A DNA stretch of 64,000 nt from Acidovorax radicis N35 (GTDB lineage Bacteria; Pseudomonadota; Gammaproteobacteria; Burkholderiales; Burkholderiaceae_C). Location of the stretch: positions 186,001 to 250,000 of the forward strand of contig NZ_AFBG01000006.1 of assembly GCF_000204195.1 (NCBI RefSeq), written 5' to 3'. Within the stretch, counting starts at the first letter, position 1, and every line of letters starts with the position of its first letter. The position numbers and the translations under genes are program-made. This document shows, one piece after another, positions 25,831 to 35,133 of the stretch. Under the pieces are notes generated by a model. It was not told where the DNA came from and ran no database searches. It was given only the letters and a program-made list of their open reading frames with translations.

Positions 25831-26244
25831 TCAGCGGCCAGACTGGCGCGCATCCAGGCTCCAGCCGCCCGCGCCAAACGCTGCGAGCGCCAGCAGGCCG
25901 CCGGTCACGCCCACGTTCTTGAAGAACAGGAGCTGCTGCATCATTTGTTTGTCGGCGGGCAAATTCCAGAACGCATGGAAGAAGAAGCTCGCCACCAGCG
26001 TGAAGAACGCCAGTGCCAGGGCCGCAAAACGTGTACCAAAGCCAAAGATCAGCGCCAGGCTGCCCAGCACTTCCACCGCTGCGGCCACGGCGGCGGCCAC
26101 GGTGGGCATAGGCAGGCCTACGGATGTGATGTAGCCGACGGTGCCAGCAAAGCCGGTGAGCTTGCTGATGCCCGCAGGCAGAAACAGGGCGGCCAGCAGC
26201 AAGCGCGATGCCAGGGCCAGGGGGTTTTGCAAAGATGTGAACAT
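25831..26244 (-). CDS. DoxX family membrane protein
   Basis: This 137-residue protein has four hydrophobic helices and the DoxX pattern: ASRLLLAALFLPAGISKL in helix 1, then VEVLGSLALIFGFGTRFAAL and FFHAFWNLP. DoxX-like proteins are inner-membrane proteins of uncertain function linked to quinone and thiol redox balance. GGAG lies about 8 bases before ATG 26244. It follows the first pirin gene by 45 bp and precedes the flavodoxin gene. This DoxX plus pirin arrangement recurs in many proteobacteria beside a LysR regulator, as found here. Confidence 0.85.
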   Translation of the reverse strand: MFTSLQNPLALASRLLLAALFLPAGISKLTGFAGTVGYITSVGLPMPTVAAAVAAAVEVLGSLALIFGFGTRFAALALAFFTLVASFFFHAFWNLPADKQMMQQLLFFKNVGVTGGLLALAAFGAGGWSLDARQSGR

Positions 26245-26289
26245 GGTGAAGAACTCCGGTGAAGGGGGTTGAAAAATGAATGTCGAATG

Positions 26290-26991
26290 TCAGGCGGCCA
26301 GATCAAACACCAGCACCTCGGCGTCGTGGCCATCGGTCAACGACAAGGCGGTTTCTTGCTCCATCAGCACGGCATCGCCGCCCGACAGCACATTGCCATT
26401 GGCCCGCAGCGCCCCGCGCACCAGGTGCACATAGGTCTTGCGTGCCGGGTCCAGTGTCAGCGCGACAGCCTCTTCGCCATCGAGCAGGCCAGCATACAAG
26501 GCTGCATCGGCATGGATCGTCACCGAGTCTTGCGCCCCATCGGGCGAGGCCACCAGGCGCAGCGCGCCGCGTTTTTGCGCTTCGGCGAACGTCTTTTGCT
26601 CATAGCTGGGTGGAATGCCACGCACATTCGGCTCGATCCAGATCTGCAGGAAGTGTGTGGTCTGCCCAGCCGCGTGGTTGAACTCGCTGTGCTGCACCCC
26701 GGTGCCCGCGCTCATGCGCTGCACATCGCCAGGCGGGATGCCCTTGATATTGCCCATGCTGTCCTTATGGGCCAGTTCGCCCGACAGCACGTAGCTGATG
26801 ATTTCCATGTCGCGGTGGCCATGGGTGCCAAAGCCGGTGCCAGGGGCAATGCGGTCTTCGTTGATGACGCGCAGATTGCCAAAGCCCATGTGGGCCGGGT
26901 CGTAGTAGCCGGCGAACGAGAAGCTGTGGAAAGAGTTGAGCCAGCCATGGTCGGCGTGGCCCCGGTCTTGGGATTTGCGAACAGTCAGCAT
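26290..26991 (-). CDS. Pirin family protein (YhhW-like)
   Basis: From ATG 26991 this 233-residue protein begins MLTVRKSQDRGHADHGWLNS, then has FAGYYDPAHMGFGNLRVINE, GTGFGTHGHRDMEIISYVLSG (metal-site histidines in HGHRDME) and MSAGTGVQHSEFNH, the classic YhhW/pirin cupin. YhhW is a quercetinase-like enzyme. It is the promoter-proximal gene of the pirin-DoxX-flavodoxin-pirin operon. It faces the divergent LysR gene across a 104-bp region with a perfect dyad that is a likely LysR binding site. An extended frame reaching back to 27108 overlaps the LysR gene start and is not preferred. Confidence 0.88.
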   Translation of the reverse strand: MLTVRKSQDRGHADHGWLNSFHSFSFAGYYDPAHMGFGNLRVINEDRIAPGTGFGTHGHRDMEIISYVLSGELAHKDSMGNIKGIPPGDVQRMSAGTGVQHSEFNHAAGQTTHFLQIWIEPNVRGIPPSYEQKTFAEAQKRGALRLVASPDGAQDSVTIHADAALYAGLLDGEEAVALTLDPARKTYVHLVRGALRANGNVLSGGDAVLMEQETALSLTDGHDAEVLVFDLAA

Positions 26992-27063
26992 GTGAGTGCT
27001 CCTTTCAAGCCCCGACTGTAGAACTGCAGGGTGCTGCGCGGGGGCTGATGAATTGATGGCAAT

Positions 27064-27080
27064 GTTCAAATAATCTGAAC
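27064..27080. promoter_or_regulatory. Candidate LysR box, GTTCA-N7-TGAAC
   Basis: This perfect 5-bp inverted repeat with an AT-rich 7-base spacer contains T-N11-A. It sits in the 104-bp region between the pirin operon and the divergent LysR gene, about 15 bp before the LysR start codon. It is the natural site for regulation of both units. Confidence 0.55.
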
Positions 27081-27095
27081 TAACATGGCGCCACC

Positions 27096-28034
27096 ATGCA
27101 AAACGCACGCGATGTCCTTACCCCCGATGCGCTGACCATGCTGCAGGTGATTGCGGAGGCGGGCAGCTTTGCCGCCGCCGCCCGGCAACTGGGTCTGGTG
27201 CCCAGCGCCCTCACCTACCGCGTGCGCCAGATCGAAGATGCGCTGGATGTGCTGCTGTTCGACCGCAGTGCGCGCCAGGCCAAGCCCACCGAAGCCGGTG
27301 CGGAGCTGCTGCGCGAGGGCGTGCGGCTGCTGCAGGAGATTGATGCCGTGGCCCATCGTGTGCGCCGCGTGGCCACGGGCTGGGAGCCCCAGCTCACCAT
27401 TTCGGTCGATGGCGCGGTCTCGCCCCACACCATGCTGGAACTGGTGGACGCGTTCTATGCCATGGCGCCCCCCACGCGGCTGAAGCTGCGCGATGGCATC
27501 ATGACCGGCACGCTGGAGGCGCTGACCTCGGGCCGGGCCGACCTGGCCATCGGCGTATCGGTGATTGGCGCCAGTGTGGCCGGCCTGCAGCAGGCGCCCC
27601 TGGGCGACCTGCTGTTCATCTATGTGGTGGCACCCCACCATCCCCTGGCCTCGGCGCCCGAGCCCATCACCGATGCCATGCTGCTGCAGCACCGTGCCGT
27701 GGCCGTGGCCGATTCGGCCACGCGCGGTGGCGCCACGATGGGCCTGCTCGGCGGGCAGGACGTGCTGACCGTGGACACCATGCAGGCCAAGGTGCGTGTG
27801 CAGCTGCGCGGCCTGGGCGGCGGCTTTCTGCCCGAGCCCATGGTGCGCCCCTATGTCGAAGCAGGCCGGCTGGTGGCCCGCCGCGTGGCCCGCCCTGACC
27901 GCAATGTGCGCGTGAACTACGCCTGGGGCGGTCCCGGCTTCACCGCACCGGGGCGGGCACTGCAGTGGTGGCTCAACCAGCTGCAAAGCCCGGCCACTCG
28001 CCGCGCTCTGCTGGAAAACCACCATCATTTCTGA
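27096..28034 (+). CDS. LysR-family regulator of the pirin/DoxX operon
   Basis: This 312-residue protein has an N-terminal winged helix-turn-helix (ALTMLQVIAEAGSFAAAARQ, then LGLVPSALTYRVRQIEDAL) and an effector domain from about 90 to 300. It is divergent from the pirin-DoxX-flavodoxin-pirin operon. In this frequent pairing the LysR protein is thought to respond to oxidants or electrophiles and to control the divergent genes; that role is inferred. ATG 27096 follows the dyad at 27064-27080. The stop is followed by a 96-bp gap before a same-strand oxidoreductase gene that seems to belong to another unit. Confidence 0.85.
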   Translation: MQNARDVLTPDALTMLQVIAEAGSFAAAARQLGLVPSALTYRVRQIEDALDVLLFDRSARQAKPTEAGAELLREGVRLLQEIDAVAHRVRRVATGWEPQLTISVDGAVSPHTMLELVDAFYAMAPPTRLKLRDGIMTGTLEALTSGRADLAIGVSVIGASVAGLQQAPLGDLLFIYVVAPHHPLASAPEPITDAMLLQHRAVAVADSATRGGATMGLLGGQDVLTVDTMQAKVRVQLRGLGGGFLPEPMVRPYVEAGRLVARRVARPDRNVRVNYAWGGPGFTAPGRALQWWLNQLQSPATRRALLENHHHF

Positions 28035-28130
28035 CCCAGCGCACGCGCCCGCACGCTGTGGCGCGTGTAGAGTGGTTCCTGTTGGTTTTGCATTGCATTT
28101 CACTTGCCGACCGTCACCGAAAGGCCTTCC

Positions 28131-29264
28131 ATGAGCAAACCTGATCCTCTTCCCGCCAAACGGCTCCGACGCAACAGCGCCCCCATGCCTGCAGCCCCTG
28201 CGGCACCCACCGCGCGCTCCGGCAAGCCCCAGCGCCATTTCGCCATCATCGGCGCCGGCGTGGCTGGCATAGCCTGCGCACGCACCCTGGTGCAGGCCGG
28301 GCACCGCGTGACGGTGTTCGAGAAATCCTCCCAGGCCGGCGGCCGCACCGCCACCATCGACTCCCCTTTTGGCAACTTTGACGCTGGCGCCCAGTACTTC
28401 ACCGTGCGCGACCCGCGCTTTGCCCGCGCCATCGACACCGTGCCCGGCATCTGCAAGCGCTGGAGCGCCAATTCCGTGCAGGTGCTCGACGCCGCAGGGC
28501 GTGTGGCTGCCGCGGGCCTGCCCCACCGCGAAGCGCACTGGGTGGCCAGCCCGGGCATGCAGTCCCTCGTGGGCGCCTGGGCCGAGCCGCTGCTGCAGGC
28601 CGGCCAGCTCATCACCCACACCCGTGTCACGGCCATCGAGCCTGATTCCCTGAATGCCCCCGGCTGGCAACTGCGCACCGAGGGACCTGCGGGTGCCCAG
28701 CGTGTCTATGCCGGGTTCGACGCGGTGTTGCTGGCCCAGCCTTCGGTGCCCGCACAGGCCCTGCTGGCCAGCTCCGCAGTGGACACCCCGTTGACCGATG
28801 CCCTCTCCAAGGTGGCCATTGCCCCGTGCTGGACGCTCATGCTGGCCTACCCGCACGCAGTGCGCCCCGGCCTGACCACGCTGGGTCCGCAGTGGAACGC
28901 CGCGCGCAGCACGCACCACCGCATTGCCTGGCTGGCGCGCGAGTCGTCCAAGCCCGGCCGCAACGTCGTGGAGCGCTGGACGGTGCAGGCCAGCCCTGCC
29001 TGGTCGGCCGAACACCTGGAAGACGACGAAGCCCGCGTGCAGGCCAAGCTCATCAAGGCCTTTGCCGAAGTCACGGGCATCCGTGCCACCCCCGCGCATG
29101 CCGACACGCGCCGCTGGCGCTATGCGCAGACGACCCACCCACTGGGCAAGAGCCACCTGTGGGACGCCACCATGGGCCTGGGCGCCTGTGGCGACTGGTG
29201 CCTGGGCCACCGGGTGGAAGATGCCTTCGTGTCGGGACTCGAACTGGCACTCGCCGTGGCATGA
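28131..29264 (+). CDS. FAD-dependent amine oxidase / renalase-like oxidoreductase
   Basis: ATG 28131 follows AAAGG at good spacing; the 377-residue protein has a 35-residue proline-rich, basic lead. FAD binding is shown by [20 protein letters not shown], with acidic E at the end of strand 2 ([14 protein letters not shown]). [18 protein letters not shown] and a C-terminal GACGDWCLG (FAD-binding tail) match bacterial renalase-like/NAD(P)-binding proteins, which oxidise isomeric dihydronicotinamides. The physiological substrate is not certain. The stop overlaps the gluQ start (ATGA), so it heads an operon with gluQ, trmB and a diguanylate cyclase. Confidence 0.8.
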   Translation: MSKPDPLPAKRLRRNSAPMPAAPAAPTARSGKPQRHFAIIGAGVAGIACARTLVQAGHRVTVFEKSSQAGGRTATIDSPFGNFDAGAQYFTVRDPRFARAIDTVPGICKRWSANSVQVLDAAGRVAAAGLPHREAHWVASPGMQSLVGAWAEPLLQAGQLITHTRVTAIEPDSLNAPGWQLRTEGPAGAQRVYAGFDAVLLAQPSVPAQALLASSAVDTPLTDALSKVAIAPCWTLMLAYPHAVRPGLTTLGPQWNAARSTHHRIAWLARESSKPGRNVVERWTVQASPAWSAEHLEDDEARVQAKLIKAFAEVTGIRATPAHADTRRWRYAQTTHPLGKSHLWDATMGLGACGDWCLGHRVEDAFVSGLELALAVA

Positions 29265-30241
29265 CGGAGGACGGCGCGGCCACCGGGGCCCGCTACATCG
29301 GACGGTTTGCGCCCTCGCCCACGGGTCCGCTGCACGCGGGCTCGCTGGTGGCGGCGCTGGCCAGCTGGCTGGACGCACGGGCCCAGCAAGGGCAATGGCT
29401 CGTGCGCATGGAAGATGTGGACGCGCCGCGCTGCGTGCCGGGTGCAGACGAATTCATCCTGCAGCAGCTGGCCACCTGCGGCCTGGTGCCCGACGCCCCT
29501 CCCCAATGGCAATCCGCCCGCAGCCCGCTCTACCAGCGGGCCCTGGACCAATTGGTGGCCCAGGGCCACGCCTACCCCTGCGCCTGCTCGCGCAAGGACA
29601 TCGAAGACGCCCATGCCGCGCAGGGCCACACCCGCGAGCGACATGCCGCACTGCCCTACCCGGGCACCTGCCGCCAGGGGCTGCAGGGCCGCGCCGGACG
29701 TTCGTGGCGGTTCAACGCCACAGATTTCAAGCAAAAACAGGCCCTTGCGCTTTATGGCCATGCGCTGACAGCTACAAATACTGCAGCAAATCACCTGCTG
29801 CAATGGCACGACCGCCGACTGGGCGAACAACACCAGGATGTCACGCAGGCCGTGGGGGATTTCATCCTGCGCCGGGCCGACGGGCTCTGGGCCTATCAGT
29901 TGGCGGTGGTGGTGGACGACGCCGACCAGGGCATCACCGACGTGGTGCGCGGCGAAGACCTGGCAGACAACACCCCGCGCCAGATCCTGCTGCAGCAGGC
30001 CCTGGGCGTGCCCACGCCCCGCTACCTGCACACGCCGCTGGTATGTGGCGACAACGGCGAAAAACTCTCCAAGCAGAACGGCGCACGCGCGCTGGACCTG
30101 GCCGACCCGCTGCAGGCCCTGGCCAGCGCCGCGCAGGTGCTGGGCCTGCCACCACTGCCAAATCCACACATTCGTTGCATCTCGGACGCGCTAACCCTGT
30201 GGGTCGCAGCGTGGCGACGAAACTACAATGGCGCACCGTGA
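29261..30241 (+). CDS. gluQ: Glutamyl-Q tRNA(Asp) synthetase, with a repeat-derived insertion
   Basis: This 326-residue truncated GluRS paralog attaches glutamate to queuosine at position 34 of tRNA(Asp). The HIGH-type motif is [14 protein letters not shown], zinc ligands appear in YPCACSRKD and YPGTCRQG, and the KMSKS-type motif is KLSKQN. Between WRFNATD and LQWHDRRLG there are about 20 residues (including [18 protein letters not shown]) that I do not expect in the family. The DNA there is a reverse-oriented copy of the dispersed repeat (29725-29780). The frame is kept, so the protein is probably functional with a longer loop. It overlaps the upstream gene by ATGA and trmB by GTGA. Confidence 0.85.
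   Translation: MTEDGAATGARYIGRFAPSPTGPLHAGSLVAALASWLDARAQQGQWLVRMEDVDAPRCVPGADEFILQQLATCGLVPDAPPQWQSARSPLYQRALDQLVAQGHAYPCACSRKDIEDAHAAQGHTRERHAALPYPGTCRQGLQGRAGRSWRFNATDFKQKQALALYGHALTATNTAANHLLQWHDRRLGEQHQDVTQAVGDFILRRADGLWAYQLAVVVDDADQGITDVVRGEDLADNTPRQILLQQALGVPTPRYLHTPLVCGDNGEKLSKQNGARALDLADPLQALASAAQVLGLPPLPNPHIRCISDALTLWVAAWRRNYNGAP
29725..29780 (-). repeat. Dispersed palindromic repeat, copy 8, inside gluQ coding sequence
   Basis: TTTCAAGCAAAAACAGGCCC, then TTGCGCTTTATGGCCATGCG and CTGACAGCTACAAA, match the reverse complement of the intergenic repeat (TGAAA side, GGCC, the GCGCTT/AAGCGC core, AGCTAT) along its whole length. It is read in frame with no stop codon. Confidence 0.75.
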
Positions 30242-30996
30242 CCGAACTGACCACCGCTTCTGCCCCCACCGCTGCGCCCGCTGCAGCCCCCGCGACCACA
30301 CCTGGCGGGGCTCCCGCTGGCGTGACCCATCCCAAAACCATCAAGAGCTTCGTGCGCCGTGCTGGCCGCACCACCACCGGCCAGGCCAAGGCCTTTGAAG
30401 ACCTGGGCCCCCGCTTTGTGCTGCCCTATGTGCCCGCGCCGCTCGATGCCACCGCTGCCTTTGGTCGCACGGCCCCGCTGATTCTTGAAATCGGCTTTGG
30501 CATGGGCGAGGCCACGGCCCACATCGCCCGTGTGCGCCCTGGTGACAACTTCCTGTGCTGCGAGGTGCATGAGCCCGGCGTGGGCGCGCTGCTCAAACGC
30601 ATTGGCGAGCAGGAGCTGACCAACATCCGCATCCTGCAGCACGATGCCGTGGAGGTGATCGACCACATGTTGCCCGAGGGCAGCTTCGATGGTGTGCACA
30701 TCTTCTTCCCCGACCCCTGGCACAAGACCAAACACAACAAGCGCCGCCTGATCCAGTCCCCCCTTGTGGCCAAGCTGGCCGCCCGCCTCAAGCCCGGCGG
30801 CTACCTGCACTGCGCCACCGACTGGCAGCCGTATGCCGAGCAGATGCTGCAGGTGCTGGGCGCCGAACCCCTGCTGCAGAACACCGCCACAGGCTTTGCC
30901 CCACAGCCCGACTACCGGCCCCTGACCAAGTTCGAGAACCGTGGCCTGCGGCTGGGGCACGGCGTGTGGGATGTTGTGTTCCTACGACGACATTGA
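30238..30996 (+). CDS. trmB: tRNA (guanine-N7-)-methyltransferase TrmB
   Basis: This 252-residue enzyme methylates G46 in the variable loop of tRNAs using S-adenosylmethionine. It starts at GTG 30238, which overlaps the gluQ stop. A disordered Ala/Pro/Thr-rich lead of about 30 residues precedes [19 protein letters not shown], the conserved TrmB N-terminus. The SAM site is [17 protein letters not shown], and the hallmark catalytic motif is [31 protein letters not shown] and [17 protein letters not shown] complete the family pattern. The length fits once the lead is discounted. The diguanylate cyclase gene follows after 33 bp. Confidence 0.92.
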   Translation: MTELTTASAPTAAPAAAPATTPGGAPAGVTHPKTIKSFVRRAGRTTTGQAKAFEDLGPRFVLPYVPAPLDATAAFGRTAPLILEIGFGMGEATAHIARVRPGDNFLCCEVHEPGVGALLKRIGEQELTNIRILQHDAVEVIDHMLPEGSFDGVHIFFPDPWHKTKHNKRRLIQSPLVAKLAARLKPGGYLHCATDWQPYAEQMLQVLGAEPLLQNTATGFAPQPDYRPLTKFENRGLRLGHGVWDVVFLRRH

Positions 30997-31029
30997 CAAC
31001 CAGCCCCCACTGCTCCACCGTACACCCCA

Positions 31030-32082
31030 ATGAAGCCCATTCTCCAGAACCTGGTCGAAATGACTGGCCACCGCGACCACTTGCGGTTGGAGGTGTCGGT
31101 GCTGTCCACGCTGCAAACGCTCAGCAGCATTGTTGAAGTGCGTGCGCTGGAGCTGTTCACAGACGGTGGCGTGCCCCATGTGCGCCCCCGCAGCTGGGTT
31201 GAGGACGGGCAACTGGTGTCCACCGATTCCGAAGCCGCCGCAGACCCCCGCCGCGAGACACTGGACAAATACCCCGCCCTGCGCGATTGCATTGCCAACC
31301 ACGGCGACAGTGCCCTGGCATCGCCCCGCCGGGGCCGCCATGTGCTCTGGCTGCCGGTGTGGATGCATGACAAGGTCAACACCTGCCTGGAGATCACGCA
31401 GTCCCGCTCTTTCTCGGCGCACAAGCTGGAAGTGCTCAAGGGCGTGTTTCAGGTTTACCAGAACTACCAGAGCCTGCTCGACTACAGTGAACGCGACGCC
31501 CTCACGGGCCTGTTCAACCGCAAGACCTTCGACGAACAGTTCTCGCGCCACGCGCTGAACGGTCTGGCCAGTGGCCGCTCGGGCACCGTGACCGAATCGA
31601 TCGCCCCCGAAGAAGGCTCGCTGCCCGGGGAGCCGGTGCAGCAATGGCTGGCCGTGGTGGACATCGACCACTTCAAGCTGGTCAACGACCGCTTCGGCCA
31701 TTTGTATGGCGACGAAGTGCTGATCCTGATTGCCAACATCCTGCGCAGCTCGTTCCGCAGCCACGACCGCATCTTCCGCTTTGGCGGCGAAGAATTTGTG
31801 GTGCTGCTGCGCTCCACCACACTGAGCACGGCGCACCGGGTGTTCAACCGCTTTCGGCTTGCGGTGCAGGAATACCACTTTCCGCAGGTCGGCCAGGTCA
31901 CCGTCAGCCTGGGCTTTGTCAGCACCAACCGGGGCTCGCCCGTGGAGATTCTGGGCCAGGCCGACCAGGCGCTTTACTACGCCAAGGAACACGGCCGCAA
32001 TCAGGTCTGTTTTTATGACGACCTGGTGGCCAGCGGGCAACTGGCCGCCAAAGTGGCCAACGACGACGTCGAGCTGTTCTGA
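31030..32082 (+). CDS. Diguanylate cyclase with N-terminal GAF-like sensor
   Basis: This 350-residue cytoplasmic protein has a GAF-like sensor at about residues 1-145 and a GGDEF domain from about 150. DALTGLFNRKTFDEQFSRH is followed by a 35-residue low-complexity insertion, then VVDIDHFKLVNDRFGHLYGD and the active site GGEEF (252-256). The product inhibition site RxxD is R243-D246, exactly five residues before GGEEF. It makes c-di-GMP. It is the last gene of the oxidoreductase-gluQ-trmB unit and converges on a gene for an HD-GYP phosphodiesterase, which degrades the same messenger. The insertion between the first helix and the metal-binding strand is unusual. Confidence 0.85.
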   Translation: MKPILQNLVEMTGHRDHLRLEVSVLSTLQTLSSIVEVRALELFTDGGVPHVRPRSWVEDGQLVSTDSEAAADPRRETLDKYPALRDCIANHGDSALASPRRGRHVLWLPVWMHDKVNTCLEITQSRSFSAHKLEVLKGVFQVYQNYQSLLDYSERDALTGLFNRKTFDEQFSRHALNGLASGRSGTVTESIAPEEGSLPGEPVQQWLAVVDIDHFKLVNDRFGHLYGDEVLILIANILRSSFRSHDRIFRFGGEEFVVLLRSTTLSTAHRVFNRFRLAVQEYHFPQVGQVTVSLGFVSTNRGSPVEILGQADQALYYAKEHGRNQVCFYDDLVASGQLAAKVANDDVELF

Positions 32083-32145
32083 ACGCCCCCTCCGGGCGAG
32101 GGCGCCCGCCTCGGAACGAGGCAGCGGTCGTCCACGCTCAGCGCA

Positions 32146-35133
32146 TCAGCCCAGCGATTCCAGAATCGCATCCACGTCCACCGCATCCCGCTGCGCAGCC
32201 GGCAGAAACTGCTCCGCATACTCCCGCCAGACCCCGCTGCACAGGAAGAAGCGAAACACCTCGGCATCGATGTGGCGCTCTCGCACCATGTGGCCCATGA
32301 TCTTGAGCGATTCGGACAGTGTCTTGGGCGGCTTGTAGGGCCGGTCTGACGCCGTCAGCGCCTCGAAGATATCGGCCAGCGTCATCACGCGGTCTGCCAG
32401 CGTCAGCTCCGAAGCCTTCAGGCGCCGGGGATAGCCTGTGCCGTCCAGCTTTTCGTGGTGCGAGCCCGCAATCGACGGCACCCGCGCCAGGTGCGGCGGG
32501 AACGGCAGGCCGCTGAGCATGACGATGGTCTGAACAATGTGGTCGTTGATCTTGAAACGGTCTTCTGCGGTGAGGGTCCCGCGCTGGATCGACAGGTTGT
32601 GCAACTCGCCCAGGTGGGCTTCCTGCGGGGGCAGCACCATGTCAAAACCCCAGAGATTGGCCGGGTTGCCGACCTCCACGGGCGGCTTGCGGGCACCCCA
32701 GCGCACGATGTGCTCTGGCCGGTCCGCCAGCAGGGGTTCGTTGGCGGGCAAGGGGCGCACCGGCACGGGGGCCAGCCGCATCTTCTCGGCCGCCGACAGG
32801 CCCAGCCGGTCGTCAAAATGCCGCTGCCACACCTGCCGCCCGATGGTGGTCAGCCGCTGGATGTCGGCATCTGCCATGAATTCGCCACCCACATTGCTGC
32901 GGGCCACGAAGGCAAACTCTTCCTGCAGCCGGTCGCGCCGCTGCAAAAGCTCACGCTGCAGCCGCACCGGGTCCACGCCGGACACGTACTGCTTCCAGTA
33001 ATCCAGCTCCGCATCGCGCCACAGCACTTCAAAGCGCATGCGCACCTCGTGGATGCGGTTGTAGAGCGCCTCCAGCTTGGTGGCCTTGTCGATGATGTGC
33101 TCGGGGCTGGTGACCTTGCCGCAGTCGTGCAGCCAGGCGCCCAGGCGGAATTCATAGCGCTCGGCATCGGTCATGGCCACCGGGGCAAACGGCCCCTCCT
33201 CGGCCTCGCACATGCGCTGCATCAGGGACTCCGCCAGCTGGGGCACCCGCTCGCAGTGCCCGCCGGTGTAGGGACTCTTGGCGTCGATCGCGTCGGCCAG
33301 CAGACGGATGACGGCGTCGAACAGCTTCTTTTGCCCTTCGATCAGGCTGCGCGTCTCGATGGCCACCGACAGCGTGCCCGAGAGCTTCTCGACAAACGCC
33401 CGAAAGTGAACATCGTCCTGCTGCTGGTCCGCACGGTAACGGAGCACCAGCAGGCCCAGTGGCTGGCCGTCACGCGTGCGCAACTGCACGCGCAGCACGC
33501 GCTGGGGGGTGGTCTGGTCGTCGTCTTCATGCCGGTCGCCGTCCTGCGGCTCGGCAGGGTTGATGAAAAACACCATGGGTAGGTGCTCCGGGTAGCGCGA
33601 CTGCTGCTCAGGGTCTTCGCAGTACCGCGCCGTGCGCAGCAGGCCCGCGCGCTGCGCCTCCACCAGGTACACCGCACCGCCAGTGCAGCTGGTGGCGCGC
33701 ACCAGTTCGTAGAGCACGCTCGACAGCATGAGATCCATGCGCGACTCGGCGCTGATGTGGTGCGTGATGTGCAGGAACTCCTGGATGGTGTCGGACATAC
33801 GGTCCATCACCTGGCCCAGCGCACGCACCTCGCGGACCGGCGACATGCGGCGTTGTGCCGGCCGCCGGAAATCAAACCGCGCCAACGCCTGCGCCTGCGT
33901 GGCCAACCCCGACAGGCTGCGCCCCACACGCCTCCCGGCCAGCCATCCAAAGGGCAGCATCAGCGCAATGAGCCCCAGGGACAGCCACACCTGGCGCTGC
34001 AGGTTTTCGTTCACATCCGCCAGCAGCTCCCGGGTGGGGATGGCCATCAGGATGTGCAGCCCCTCCCAGCGCTGCGACTTGAGTGGCATGACCTTGGCCA
34101 GCCACTCCTCGCCACCCGCCACAAAGCGGCGCGAAGGCCCCTCCTTCACCCCGAAACTACGCAGGGCCTGCAGGCTGGGCACCCCCAGACCGTCGAGCGT
34201 GCGCAGCTTGAGGCTGGGCTGGTCGCCGTCACGCACCAGCACGCGGGACATGTCCGGGTAGGCCAGCACGCGTTGGTCCTGGTCCACCACGGCGATCTCG
34301 GTGCGCGGCATCAGTCGCAACTCGCCAATCTCCCGGCCCAGGTCGGTGAGCGCCACATCCAGGCCGATCACGGCGCGGCCGTCCTCGCTGGGCTGGCTCA
34401 GCGTGATGCCCACCTCCTGCGTGGTGAAGAACACATAGGGTGCGGTGAGGACCTGCGCGTTCTTTTCGGCTGCCTCGGCATACCAGGGGCGGGACCGGGG
34501 GTCATATCGGTAGCCGGGGCGCACGGCGGAATCGAGCAGGTGCAGTTGTGCGTCGTAGTAGTTCCACCGTCCGACCAGGCCTGCTGGCCCCGCCGCGCTG
34601 CGCTCGCGCGCCATCGATTGCACCAGGAACGCAGCCTCCGCAGGCGCCTCCAGCCGCGCACGGAGCGCGGCGTTGCGCAGCGGGCGCATGAGCAAAAATT
34701 GCCCATCGGAATAGCCGATGAAGACCGCCGACAGCAACGGGTTCTGCTCCAGCAGACGCACAAACACCGGCAGGCGACGCAGCCGCGCCGGGAGGGTGGT
34801 GGCCGAAGCAATGGGATCAAACGCCAGCAACCGGATCGTGGCATCCGCCGGGTCCACGATGTGGTGCACCCGTTCGCTGATCAACAGGCTGATGTGCTGC
34901 GCACTGTCGTCCGACGCGGCGATGATGGCCTGCCGGGCGCCGGTGCCCACCTGGTACACCAGCAGCACCGTAAGCAGCAGCATGGCAGACACCACCACCG
35001 ACGCAATCACCACTTCGAACGGAACGGTGATGCGCCGCCACCAGGGCAACTCGGCAGCCCCCGGATCAGACGAGCTCGGCCGGGTGCCATGGGCAGGCAC
35101 CGGCTCTTGCGGGCTTTCGCGCAGGGGGTCCAT
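32146..35133 (-). CDS. Membrane HD-GYP phosphodiesterase with dCache, HAMP and GAF domains
   Basis: This 995-residue sensor has TM1 (about 38-62), a periplasmic dCache-like region (65-370; RPGYRYDPRSRPWYAEAA is a typical Cache motif), TM2 (380-400), HAMP (400-450), GAF (460-600) and an HD-GYP domain. The HD motif is LHDCGK (H669-D670) and the signature is HHEKLDGTGYP (892-902). The distance between them is about 220 residues, whereas about 90 is usual; a helical segment around 700-850 is inserted. HD-GYP enzymes hydrolyse c-di-GMP to GMP. The catalytic signatures are intact, so activity is likely. It converges on a diguanylate cyclase gene. Confidence 0.85.
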   Translation of the reverse strand: MDPLRESPQEPVPAHGTRPSSSDPGAAELPWWRRITVPFEVVIASVVVSAMLLLTVLLVYQVGTGARQAIIAASDDSAQHISLLISERVHHIVDPADATIRLLAFDPIASATTLPARLRRLPVFVRLLEQNPLLSAVFIGYSDGQFLLMRPLRNAALRARLEAPAEAAFLVQSMARERSAAGPAGLVGRWNYYDAQLHLLDSAVRPGYRYDPRSRPWYAEAAEKNAQVLTAPYVFFTTQEVGITLSQPSEDGRAVIGLDVALTDLGREIGELRLMPRTEIAVVDQDQRVLAYPDMSRVLVRDGDQPSLKLRTLDGLGVPSLQALRSFGVKEGPSRRFVAGGEEWLAKVMPLKSQRWEGLHILMAIPTRELLADVNENLQRQVWLSLGLIALMLPFGWLAGRRVGRSLSGLATQAQALARFDFRRPAQRRMSPVREVRALGQVMDRMSDTIQEFLHITHHISAESRMDLMLSSVLYELVRATSCTGGAVYLVEAQRAGLLRTARYCEDPEQQSRYPEHLPMVFFINPAEPQDGDRHEDDDQTTPQRVLRVQLRTRDGQPLGLLVLRYRADQQQDDVHFRAFVEKLSGTLSVAIETRSLIEGQKKLFDAVIRLLADAIDAKSPYTGGHCERVPQLAESLMQRMCEAEEGPFAPVAMTDAERYEFRLGAWLHDCGKVTSPEHIIDKATKLEALYNRIHEVRMRFEVLWRDAELDYWKQYVSGVDPVRLQRELLQRRDRLQEEFAFVARSNVGGEFMADADIQRLTTIGRQVWQRHFDDRLGLSAAEKMRLAPVPVRPLPANEPLLADRPEHIVRWGARKPPVEVGNPANLWGFDMVLPPQEAHLGELHNLSIQRGTLTAEDRFKINDHIVQTIVMLSGLPFPPHLARVPSIAGSHHEKLDGTGYPRRLKASELTLADRVMTLADIFEALTASDRPYKPPKTLSESLKIMGHMVRERHIDAEVFRFFLCSGVWREYAEQFLPAAQRDAVDVDAILESLG

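Noticed and set aside
27066..29378. A 770-codon open frame on the minus strand opposite the LysR and FAD oxidoreductase genes
   Set aside because: It is rich in Gly/His/Gln/Arg with no recognisable domain and lies opposite two well supported genes; such long frames are typical of GC-rich antisense strands.
28826..30241. A longer gluQ reading frame beginning inside the oxidoreductase gene
   Set aside because: The first 145 residues are out-of-frame oxidoreductase sequence. The ATG at 29261 gives the standard GluQ N-terminus and an ATGA overlap.
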